NCBI GenBank assembly: GCA_003132085.1
Contig: PKWO01000005.1
Coordinates: 1 to 5,325 of the forward strand
DNA from: Oxalobacteraceae bacterium
GTDB taxonomy: Bacteria > Pseudomonadota > Gammaproteobacteria > Burkholderiales > Burkholderiaceae_D
Direction: 5' to 3'
Length of the DNA stretch: 5,325 bases
This document shows positions 1 to 5,325 of the stretch, one piece after another (the stretch's first letter is position 1; each line of letters starts with the position of its first letter). Below the pieces are notes generated by a model. That model had not been told where the DNA came from, searched no databases, and saw only the letters and a list, made by a program, of their open reading frames with translations. The position numbers and the translations under genes were made by a program.

Positions 1-1687
1 ACCACTGCAGCATCGTCACCGGCCCGGTCAGCATGCCTTTCATCGGTTTGTCGGTCAGGCTTTGCGCGAACTGGCTCCAGCCGACGGTCATCGGCTCGGC
101 GCGGTAAACGTCGCCGTAAATGAACGGCGGCTTGACGCAGCGCGAGCCGTAGCTTTGCACCCAGCCGTTGGCGCTGAAGCCGTAACCCCATAATTGTTCG
201 CCGAAATATTCGACCATGTCGTTGCGTTCCGGTTCGCCATGCACCAGCACGTCGAGCCCGAGCTCTTCCTGCCTTTGCACGGCGAGGCGAATTTCATCGC
301 GCATCTTGTCCAGATAGTCGAGGTGGCTGATTTCGCCGCGCTTGTGGGCGGCGCGCGTTTGCCGGATCGCCGCCGTTTGCGGGAACGAGCCGATGGTGGT
401 GGTGGGAAACAGCGGCAGCTTCCATTTTGCCTGTTGCTTGACAATGCGTTCGCTGAAGCAGGCTGCACGGTTGGCATCGGCATCGCTCACCTTCGCCAGC
501 CGTTTTTTTACCAGCGCATTGTGAATCCGCGGCGAGCTTTTTCGCGCCTGCAGCGCCGCCCGCGCAGCCGCGAACGGCGGCAGCGCCGTTGTCGGCTCGC
601 CATGCAGCGCGCGCCTGAGCGCGGCGATTTCATCCAGCTTTTGGCGGGCGAATGCGAGCCAGCTTTTGAGCTCGCCATCCATTGCCGATTCATGCTTCAA
701 ATCCACCGGCACATGCAGCAGCGAGCAGCTCGGACCTATCCATAGGCGCTCTCCCAGTTGCCGATGCACGGGTGTCAGGTCGGCCAGCACGGCATCGAGA
801 TCGGCTCGCCAGATATTGCGGCCGTCAACCACGCCGACCGACAACACCCGATCCTGCGGCCAGTCGGGCAGGAAGTGCTGCAGTTGCCCGGCGCCGCGCA
901 CCAGGTCCAGATGCACACCGGCCACCGGCAACCCGCGCAACAGCGCCGCGTGTTCCCGCACATCGTCGAAATAGGTTGCCAGCAGCAGGGACGGCGCGCC
1001 GTCGTGGAGTGCCGCATAGGTCGGGGCGAAGGCTGCGCGCCATTCGGCGTCGAGCTCCAACGCCAGGATCGGCTCGTCGATTTGCACCCATCCGACGCCG
1101 GCGGCGAGCAAGCGCTGCAATGTGCGTTGATAAGCGGCAGTCACGCGCGGCAGCAGATCAAGCTTATGCGCGAAGCCGGATTTTATTTTTCCCAGATAGA
1201 GCAGGGTCAGCGGGCCGACCAATACGGCTTTAGCGCAGTGGCCTGCGGTTTGGGCGGCTGCCACTTCGTCGAACAGCCAATCGACTCCGCCGTCGAAACA
1301 GACATCCGGCGTCCATTCCGGCACCAGGTAATGATAGTTGGTGTCGAACCATTTGGTCATCTCCATGGCGACCTGGGCGTTGCTGCCGCGTGCCAGCGTG
1401 AAATAGTCAGCCAGCGTCAGGCGTTGCGGGTCGAACCCGAAACGGGTCGGGATCGCCCCCAGCAACGCCAGCGTGTGCAGTACCTGGTCATACCAGGCGA
1501 AATCGCCGACGGCGACCATATCCAGGCCGGCTTCGGCCTGCATCGCCCAATGGGCGCTACGCAAACGGCTGCCGGTTTCCTGCAAGGCCGCCTCGTTCGA
1601 TTCGCCGCGCCAGAATGATTCAAGCGCGAATTTCAATTCGCGTTGCGCACCGATGCGCGGAAAACCCAACGTGTGTGCGAGTGCCAT
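1..1687 (-). CDS. metE: Cobalamin-independent methionine synthase MetE (3' end off the window)
   Basis: MetE transfers the methyl group of 5-methyltetrahydropteroyl-triglutamate to homocysteine in the cytoplasm, the last step of methionine synthesis, without vitamin B12. The reading frame is open from the ATG at 1687 to the left edge (562 codons) and reads like E. coli MetE, which is about 753 residues. The N-terminus is MALAHTLGFPRIGAQRELKF, the folate-site region. Further on are VGDFAWYD, EMTKWFDTNYHYLVPE and WVQIDEP. The C-terminal barrel begins near TTTIGSFPQT (Ile432-Ser434, homocysteine-binding in the family), followed by LVHGEPERNDM (Glu485, matching E. coli Glu484), GSRCVKPP and GMLTGPVT. 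The last codon in view is a Trp matching E. coli Trp561. The zinc ligands (His, Cys, Glu, Cys) should lie in the ~190 missing residues, so intactness cannot be judged. The start was chosen for its Shine-Dalgarno and family length. An in-frame ATG 21 codons upstream (1750) has no good ribosome site. No frameshift was found in the stretches I translated, which cover most of the frame. metR is divergent from it. Confidence 0.97.
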   Translation of the reverse strand, partial: MALAHTLGFPRIGAQRELKFALESFWRGESNEAALQETGSRLRSAHWAMQAEAGLDMVAVGDFAWYDQVLHTLALLGAIPTRFGFDPQRLTLADYFTLARGSNAQVAMEMTKWFDTNYHYLVPEWTPDVCFDGGVDWLFDEVAAAQTAGHCAKAVLVGPLTLLYLGKIKSGFAHKLDLLPRVTAAYQRTLQRLLAAGVGWVQIDEPILALELDAEWRAAFAPTYAALHDGAPSLLLATYFDDVREHAALLRGLPVAGVHLDLVRGAGQLQHFLPDWPQDRVLSVGVVDGRNIWRADLDAVLADLTPVHRQLGERLWIGPSCSLLHVPVDLKHESAMDGELKSWLAFARQKLDEIAALRRALHGEPTTALPPFAAARAALQARKSSPRIHNALVKKRLAKVSDADANRAACFSERIVKQQAKWKLPLFPTTTIGSFPQTAAIRQTRAAHKRGEISHLDYLDKMRDEIRLAVQRQEELGLDVLVHGEPERNDMVEYFGEQLWGYGFSANGWVQSYGSRCVKPPFIYGDVYRAEPMTVGWSQFAQSLTDKPMKGMLTGPVTMLQW

Positions 1688-1692
1688 GACCG

Positions 1693-1697
1693 TCTCC
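1693..1697 (-). promoter_or_regulatory. metE ribosome binding site
   Basis: On the minus strand the sequence GGAGA ends just before the metE ATG at 1687, with six bases between the GGAG core and the start codon. This decides the start in favour of 1687 over the in-frame ATG at 1750, which is preceded only by a C-rich stretch without a Shine-Dalgarno. Confidence 0.7.
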
Positions 1698-1703
1698 AAT
1701 AAC

Positions 1704-1743
1704 GATTGATTGATGCGATTGATTGATGCTGATTGATTGATGC
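1704..1743. repeat. Three perfect 13-bp tandem repeats in the metE leader
   Basis: GATTGATTGATGC occurs at 1704-1716, 1717-1729 and 1731-1743, with one extra T at 1730 between copies two and three. Each copy contains a GATT duplication. The array lies between the probable promoter/operator area and the metE Shine-Dalgarno, so it should be transcribed as untranslated leader, reading GCATCAATCAATC on the metE strand. It could be a slippage-prone microsatellite or a protein or RNA binding array. The sequence does not tell which. Confidence 0.9.
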
Positions 1744-1800
1744 TTGCCATGGTGGCGTATGTTGATTTATGATTCAAACGATAAATATTACGAAACAACT

Positions 1801-1813
1801 TGAATTAAATTCA
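1801..1813. promoter_or_regulatory. MetR operator (TGAA-N5-TTCA)
   Basis: TGAATTAAATTCA is a near-perfect palindrome that fits the known MetR box, TGAANNTNNTTCA, exactly when read on the metE strand (centre base T). It ends two bases before the metR ATG at 1816. Its centre is 120 bases upstream of the metE start. Bound MetR could activate metE from upstream and at the same time block transcription or translation of metR. The site match is direct; the regulatory effect is inferred from the E. coli and Salmonella metE-metR system. Confidence 0.75.
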
Positions 1814-1815
1814 TA

Positions 1816-2736
1816 ATGCAATCAATTCTGGAGTTGCGGCACCTGAAAACCCTGGTTGCGCTACGCGAAGCGGGCAATTTGCTGCGCGCGGCGACCTTGC
1901 TCAATGTCACCCAGTCGGCGTTGTCGCACCAGATCAAGTTGCTGGAAGATCATTACGGCACGCCGTTGTTCGAGCGCAAATCGGTGCCGGTGCGTTTCAC
2001 GCCGGCGGGTGAAAGGCTGCTGAAGGCGGCCAATGCGGTGCTGCCGCAAGTTGCGGGCGCGGAGCGTGATCTGGTGCGCCTGGCGCAAGGCGTGGCAGGG
2101 CAATTGCGCATCGCCGTCGAATGCCACACCTGTTTCGACTGGCTGATGCCGGCCATGGATGTGTTTCGCAGCCGCTGGCCGGAAGTGGAACTGGATATCG
2201 TGTCGGGTTTCCAGGCCGACCCGGTCGGCTTACTGTACGGGCATCGCGCCGACATCGCCATCGTGTCGGAAGTGGACACTGACGAAAAAGTCGATTATCA
2301 CGCATTGTTCCGTTTCGAGATCGTGGCGCTGGTGGCGAAAGATCATCCGCTGGCGGCGCGCGAGTTTCTGTCTGCAGAGGATTTCGCCACCGATACGCTG
2401 ATCACCTATCCGGTGCCGGACGACATGCTCGACGTCGTGCGGCAGGTGCTGAAGCCGGCCGGTGTGAACCCTGCGCGCCGCACCACCGAATTGACGGTCG
2501 CCATGCTGCAACTGGTCGCCAGCCGGCGCGGCATTGCCACCTTGCCGGTCTGGGCGGCGCAAAATTACCTGAACCGCGATTATGTGCTCGCCAAGCGCAT
2601 CACGCCTGCCGGCCTGACCGGGCGTCTGTATGCGGCATGTCTGCCGTCCCTGTCGGCCAAGCCGTATCTGACGGATTTCGTTCACACCACGCGCGAGAGC
2701 TGTTACCTGAATTTGCGCAGCGTTGAGCTACTTTGA
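1816..2736 (+). CDS. metR: LysR-type methionine regulator MetR
   Basis: MetR is a cytoplasmic DNA-binding activator that uses homocysteine as co-inducer and controls metE, metR and other methionine genes. The 306-residue protein (E. coli about 317) has the LysR layout. A winged helix-turn-helix occupies residues ~6-64, with HLKTLVALREAG, QSALSHQIKLLE (33-44) and LFERKSVPVRFTPAGE. A linker helix follows, then a substrate-binding-like effector domain from ~95. The stretch LRIAVECHTCFDWLMPAM (97-114) closely matches MetR LRIAIECHSCIQWLTPAL and separates MetR from other LysR proteins; DHPLAA (176-181) and GIATLPVW (239-246) are also MetR-like. The ATG at 1816 gives the family N-terminus (MQSILELRHLKTL against MIEVKHLKTL), but no Shine-Dalgarno precedes it. 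A MetR box sits in that place. It is divergent from metE and convergent with the downstream cyclase gene, 35 bases away. The assignment is strong, from family motifs plus location. Confidence 0.95.
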   Translation: MQSILELRHLKTLVALREAGNLLRAATLLNVTQSALSHQIKLLEDHYGTPLFERKSVPVRFTPAGERLLKAANAVLPQVAGAERDLVRLAQGVAGQLRIAVECHTCFDWLMPAMDVFRSRWPEVELDIVSGFQADPVGLLYGHRADIAIVSEVDTDEKVDYHALFRFEIVALVAKDHPLAAREFLSAEDFATDTLITYPVPDDMLDVVRQVLKPAGVNPARRTTELTVAMLQLVASRRGIATLPVWAAQNYLNRDYVLAKRITPAGLTGRLYAACLPSLSAKPYLTDFVHTTRESCYLNLRSVELL

Positions 2737-2771
2737 CGCGCAGGACCGGAGCGTGCCCGAGGCGGCGGCAC

Positions 2772-4445
2772 TTATGTTTCCGAGCCGGTTTCGAACGACT
2801 TATCGAACATCACGCAACGGTGTTTGCCGCTCGTTTTTGCCCGATACATCGCTATGTCTGCCTGTCTGAGCAGGCTCGCCGGGGTCAATCCCGAATCGGG
2901 ATAACCGGCAACGCCTATGCTGGCCGACGTGGTGACCGTCAAGTCGCCTATCAGATACGGACGCGACAGTGTGTCGATCAGGGCTTCGGCGGTCGATTGG
3001 GCGCGGCTCAGGTTGGTCCGCATCAGGATCGCGGCGAATTCGTCTCCTCCCAGCCGCGCGGTGACGTCGGATTCGCGCAATCCGTTCATTAGCCGATTGG
3101 CGAACAGTTGCAGCAATTCGTCGCCCACCGCATGCCCGTAGCGATCGTTGATGCGCTTGAAATCGTCGACATCGATATAAAAAATACTCAGGCTCTCGCC
3201 GCCGCCGGCGCAGGACTCGATGCCGCTCTTGATGAGTTCGTTGAACAGCATCCGGTTGGCCAGGCCGGTAAGCGGATCATGGTAAGCCTGAAATTCGAAT
3301 TTCTGCTTGACCTCGCGCATGTGTTGCGCGGCCTGCGTCGCCGTGTCGCGTTCCACCGTCCGTTGCTGGATGAGCTTGGCCGCGTTGACCAGCGCCTGTC
3401 CGACATCATTCGCTTCCCGCAGTTGCAACACCGGCACGATGACTGCCTTGCCATGACCCAGCGCTAGTGCCGGTTGGACCAGCCCCTTGATCGACTTGGA
3501 AATTTGGCCGCCGATCAGTTGCGCCAGCGTCAGCCCGAGCACCAGCAGCAGCACGGTGCCGGCGACGATCAGCCATACCGATTCCCACAGGGCGCCGACG
3601 ATGGTTTCGCGCGGCGTGCTGATGGCCAGCGTCCAATTGGAAACACCCGAGCGATTAAAGGCGATCATCGCCGGCACCCTGGCCGCCGTTGCGCCGGCCG
3701 CAGGAACGCCGAGCGGCGTATTAGCCTCGATCATGCCTTCGGTGCTCGTATTTATGCGCGCCAGCAAAGCCGGGTCGATTTTGTTGCCGACCAGCCGATT
3801 GGCCTGTGGAGCGCAGGCGATAATTGCGCCGACACTGTCCAAAATTGAAATGACTTGATCTTTCGGCAGATGCTGGCGTTCCAGAATCTCGCCGAACTGC
3901 TCGGTAAGAAATTCCATCGACAACACATACGCCGCCCGGCGGTCGCGCCGCACGGCCAGCTCGACGGCGACCAGCGGGCGCGCCGAGTCCGCGCCGACGA
4001 ACAGATCGGAAATGATCGGCCGGCCGGCGTTCAGTATCGCGTTGAAGCGCCTGGCGTTGCCATGCATCGGCAGCTTGCTGTCGAATGGCATGCGCGTATT
4101 GATCAGTTGTTGGCCGTGGACATCGCTCAGCACAAACGCAGTGTCCTGAACGCCTTGCAAAATCTCCTGGGTTTGCCGGTGGAAACTCTGCAAGTCCCCG
4201 TTTTTCAAGTACGCGGAGGTGGACAATACCCGCAGCGTCGCTTCGGCGCCAGTCAGCTCGCGATCGATTGCCTGGCTGAGCGCGCGCGCGGTATCGACCG
4301 TGCCGCGCTCGATGTTGGCGCGTTCCATCAGGAAGTCGCGATACAGCAGCAGCGTGGCGGCAAGCGCCGTAGGCAAAATGCAAGCCACCACCAGTGCTGA
4401 AATGCGAGCCTGGATGGTGGGCAAGCGCGTCGAAAAGAGTGCCAT
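2772..4445 (-). CDS. Membrane-bound diguanylate cyclase, Cache-HAMP-GGDEF
   Basis: This 557-residue inner-membrane sensor enzyme probably makes the second messenger cyclic di-GMP from two GTP. A first membrane helix lies at ~13-36. Residues ~37-280 form a periplasmic region of dCache type, with ILDSVGAIIA (201-210) and WTLAISTPRE (271-280) typical of Cache sensors. A second helix lies at ~282-311, then a HAMP-like segment (~312-362) and a helical linker. The GGDEF domain runs from ~388 to 548: DPLTGLANR (390-398), YIDVDDFKRIND (423-434, with the metal-binding Asp425), GHAVGDELL (437-445), the active-site loop GGDEF (466-470), and RESD (457-460) exactly five residues ahead, which is the allosteric inhibitory RxxD site. 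These motifs predict an active, feedback-inhibited cyclase. No EAL or HD-GYP phosphodiesterase domain is present. The signal sensed is unknown; dCache domains often bind amino acids or other small molecules. The start ATG has no clear Shine-Dalgarno but places the first membrane helix correctly. It is convergent with metR. Confidence 0.93.
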   Translation of the reverse strand: MALFSTRLPTIQARISALVVACILPTALAATLLLYRDFLMERANIERGTVDTARALSQAIDRELTGAEATLRVLSTSAYLKNGDLQSFHRQTQEILQGVQDTAFVLSDVHGQQLINTRMPFDSKLPMHGNARRFNAILNAGRPIISDLFVGADSARPLVAVELAVRRDRRAAYVLSMEFLTEQFGEILERQHLPKDQVISILDSVGAIIACAPQANRLVGNKIDPALLARINTSTEGMIEANTPLGVPAAGATAARVPAMIAFNRSGVSNWTLAISTPRETIVGALWESVWLIVAGTVLLLVLGLTLAQLIGGQISKSIKGLVQPALALGHGKAVIVPVLQLREANDVGQALVNAAKLIQQRTVERDTATQAAQHMREVKQKFEFQAYHDPLTGLANRMLFNELIKSGIESCAGGGESLSIFYIDVDDFKRINDRYGHAVGDELLQLFANRLMNGLRESDVTARLGGDEFAAILMRTNLSRAQSTAEALIDTLSRPYLIGDLTVTTSASIGVAGYPDSGLTPASLLRQADIAMYRAKTSGKHRCVMFDKSFETGSET

Positions 4446-4454
4446 GAGTTGCAG

Positions 4455-4483
4455 CTTATCATGGCCGGGAAGGGGAATGCCAA
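4455..4483 (-). promoter_or_regulatory. Candidate sigma-70 promoter of the diguanylate cyclase gene
   Basis: On the minus strand TTGGCA (4483-4478, five of six to TTGACA) is followed after 17 bases by GATAAG (4460-4455, four of six to TATAAT). Transcription would begin around 4447-4449, only a few bases before the ATG at 4445. This would make a nearly leaderless message, in keeping with the absence of a Shine-Dalgarno. It is a consensus match by eye only. Confidence 0.3.
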
Positions 4484-4489
4484 CGGACT

Positions 4490-4636
4490 TTAACGGGTGT
4501 TGTTTTGATGAATCCGCTCATTGGCCGGAACGTCGTTTAGAACCAATTGCCAATAGCCGGCGTCAGCCCATTGATCAAACTTGAAACCGACCTCGTTGAA
4601 TGCTTTGTTCCCGCGCATGGCCGGCTTCCACCCGTG
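4490..4636 (-). pseudogene. C-terminal remnant of a GNAT acetyltransferase (phosphinothricin acetyltransferase type)
   Basis: The frame directly after the slipin stop encodes 48 residues to a TAA at 4490-4492. Residues AFNEVGFKFDQWADAGYWQL (codons 4603-4544) closely resemble the conserved end of phosphinothricin-type N-acetyltransferases, which typically read roughly HF-EVGFKFGRW-DVGYWQL. These enzymes move an acetyl group from acetyl-CoA to small amines. Only this tail survives: the acetyl-CoA binding core (R/Q-x-x-G-x-G/A) and catalytic region are absent, and the upstream sequence is slipin. The reading KPAMRGNK before the match does not resemble the family, so the break lies near 4606-4636. 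An ATG at 4618 preceded six bases earlier by GGAAG could still start a 42-residue peptide. I take this as a deletion remnant, identified from memory of the family without a search. Confidence 0.6.
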
Positions 4637-5325
4637 TCAAACTGCGGCCTGGTTCGTGCCTGCCGCTGGATCGGCCGCGGCTTTGCTTGCCACCGCCAGC
4701 GCCAGGGTTGCCACCGAAGGGTTCAGGCTGTCGACCATCGCACTCGGGATCAGGATCGTCGCGCCGCGTTCCTTGGTGGCTTCGTAAATGATGTTCATCG
4801 CGCGCAGTTGCAGCGCTGCCGGATGTCCGGCGTAAATATCGGCCGCCTCGACGAACTTGCCCGCGATCGCGGCTTCGGCCGAGCCGAGAATCACGCGCGC
4901 CTGCTTCTCGCGTTCGGCTTGCGCCTGACGCGACATCGCATCTTGCAAGGCTTCCGGAATGGCCACATCGCGGATCTCCACCGAGCTGACCGAGATTCCC
5001 CACGGCGCGGTTTTTTTCGCAATTTGATTCTTCAGTTCCTGGTCGGTTTCCTGGCGATCCGATAGCAATGCCGCCAACATCGAAGAGCCGATCATTTCGC
5101 GCAGCGAGGTCTGGGCCACCCGGTCGATCGCCTCGCGATAATTGGTAATGGCCAATGCAGCCCTTTCGGCATCATGCACGTGCCAGAAAATGATTGCATC
5201 CACGTTGACCGGAACAGTGTCCTTGGTGAGCGCCTGCTCGGCGTTAAAGGCGGTGGTTTGAATCCGACAGTCGATCACCGCGATCACGTTGTCGAGAATC
5301 GGAATGATCGCGAACAATCCAGGCC
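4637..5325 (-). CDS. Slipin (stomatin/prohibitin-like SPFH membrane protein), N-terminus off the window
   Basis: Slipins are SPFH-domain proteins held on the inner membrane by an N-terminal hydrophobic hairpin; they oligomerise and are thought to organise membrane microdomains and membrane proteases. About 229 codons are visible, entering from the right edge with PGLFAIIPILDNVIAVID, the usual start of the SPFH core (GPGLF-IIP). Then come DTVPVNVDAIIFWHVHDAERA, NYREAIDRVAQTSLREMIG, and the family signature WGISVSSVEIRDVAIPEALQ followed by AMSRQAQAEREKQARVI and a charged, alanine-rich helix. TILIPSAMVDSLNPSVA is the typical slipin end. A short alanine-rich tail leads to the TGA at 4637-4639. 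The membrane anchor and the true start are off the window; the in-frame TTG at 5315-5317 is internal to the conserved core and is not the start. Slipin genes often sit next to an NfeD-like gene, which could lie beyond the edge but cannot be seen. The acetyltransferase remnant follows immediately. Confidence 0.93.
   Translation of the reverse strand, partial: PGLFAIIPILDNVIAVIDCRIQTTAFNAEQALTKDTVPVNVDAIIFWHVHDAERAALAITNYREAIDRVAQTSLREMIGSSMLAALLSDRQETDQELKNQIAKKTAPWGISVSSVEIRDVAIPEALQDAMSRQAQAEREKQARVILGSAEAAIAGKFVEAADIYAGHPAALQLRAMNIIYEATKERGATILIPSAMVDSLNPSVATLALAVASKAAADPAAGTNQAAV

Larger units (their letters stand above)
1688..1815. promoter_or_regulatory. Divergent metE-metR control region
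   Basis: This 128-bp gap between the divergent starts of metE and metR is clearly more AT-rich than the flanking genes, especially from 1761 to 1815. In enterics the same arrangement gives MetR activation of metE and MetR autoregulation. Visible here are the MetR box (1801-1813), a weaker TTGA-N8-TCAA inverted repeat at 1762-1777 that could be a degenerate second site, and the 13-bp repeats. A possible metR promoter is TTGATT (1762-1767), 16 bases, AATATT (1784-1789), each four of six to the sigma-70 consensus. No convincing -35/-10 pair is seen for metE, which fits an activator-dependent promoter. The gap is too short for a cobalamin riboswitch and I see no sign of one. Confidence 0.8.

Noticed and set aside
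503..509. A7 runs on the coding strand in metE (503-509) and in the slipin gene (5011-5017), as possible programmed slippage sites.
   Set aside because: Both genes continue in the expected frame through the runs, and I noted no downstream stem or useful alternative frame; they are ordinary Lys-Lys codons.
758..1618. Long plus-strand ORF (286 codons) opposite metE, plus another at 194-745.
   Set aside because: They are antisense to a clear metE coding frame, show no recognisable domains, and are the expected result of codon bias in GC-rich DNA.
1688..1815. Cobalamin riboswitch upstream of metE.
   Set aside because: The gap is too short and lacks any recognisable B12-box; the MetR box explains the regulation better.
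2736..2771. Possible hairpin GTGCC-N9-GGCAC (2753-2771), and ACGC/GCGT, between the convergent metR and cyclase genes as a terminator.
   Set aside because: The stems are only four to five pairs and no T-run follows on either strand, so a rho-independent terminator is not supported.
3721..4383. 220-codon minus-strand ORF and several plus-strand ORFs within the diguanylate cyclase gene.
   Set aside because: They lie in other frames of a gene whose own frame encodes Cache, HAMP and GGDEF motifs; their translations are Arg/Ala/Pro-rich without family features.
4547..5065. Plus-strand ORF of 172 codons over the slipin 3' half.
   Set aside because: It is a shadow of the slipin frame, which carries the conserved SPFH signature on the minus strand.
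5315..5317. TTG as a start codon giving a 226-residue protein.
   Set aside because: It falls inside the conserved slipin core (PGLF-IIP), and the open frame continues to the window edge, so the real start is beyond it.

Overview
The window carries four genes plus one gene remnant. GC-rich coding sequence, strong codon bias and the metE/metR arrangement point to a proteobacterium. The protein flavour (MetE, MetR, a Cache-HAMP-GGDEF enzyme and a slipin) suggests a betaproteobacterium of the Burkholderiales, perhaps Oxalobacteraceae. That placement is an impression from the sequences, not a computed result.

Layout, left to right. (1) Minus strand, 1-1687: the first 562 codons of metE, the cobalamin-independent methionine synthase; its C-terminal quarter lies off the left edge. 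(2) 1688-1815: a 128-bp divergent control region. It holds a good metE Shine-Dalgarno, three perfect copies of a 13-bp repeat in the metE leader, and a perfect match to the MetR operator consensus two bases before the metR start codon. (3) Plus strand, 1816-2736: metR, the LysR-family activator of methionine genes. (4) Minus strand, 2772-4445, convergent with metR: a membrane-bound diguanylate cyclase with a periplasmic Cache sensor, a HAMP-like linker and a GGDEF domain that keeps both its active-site motif and its inhibitory RxxD site. (5) Minus strand, 4490-4636: the last ~40 codons of a GNAT acetyltransferase of the phosphinothricin acetyltransferase type, starting directly after the next gene's stop codon; it looks like a deletion remnant. 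(6) Minus strand, 4637 to the right edge: the C-terminal ~230 codons of a slipin (stomatin/prohibitin-like SPFH membrane protein), whose N-terminus lies off the right edge.

How they work together: metE and metR form the classic divergent methionine module, in which MetR with homocysteine activates metE and usually controls itself. The diguanylate cyclase and the slipin are separate membrane-associated functions; nothing here links them to methionine synthesis.

I see no new multi-gene system, mobile element, CRISPR array, tRNA or rRNA. The most unusual points are the 13-bp repeats in the metE leader, the placement of the MetR box, and the acetyltransferase remnant fused in frame behind the slipin stop.
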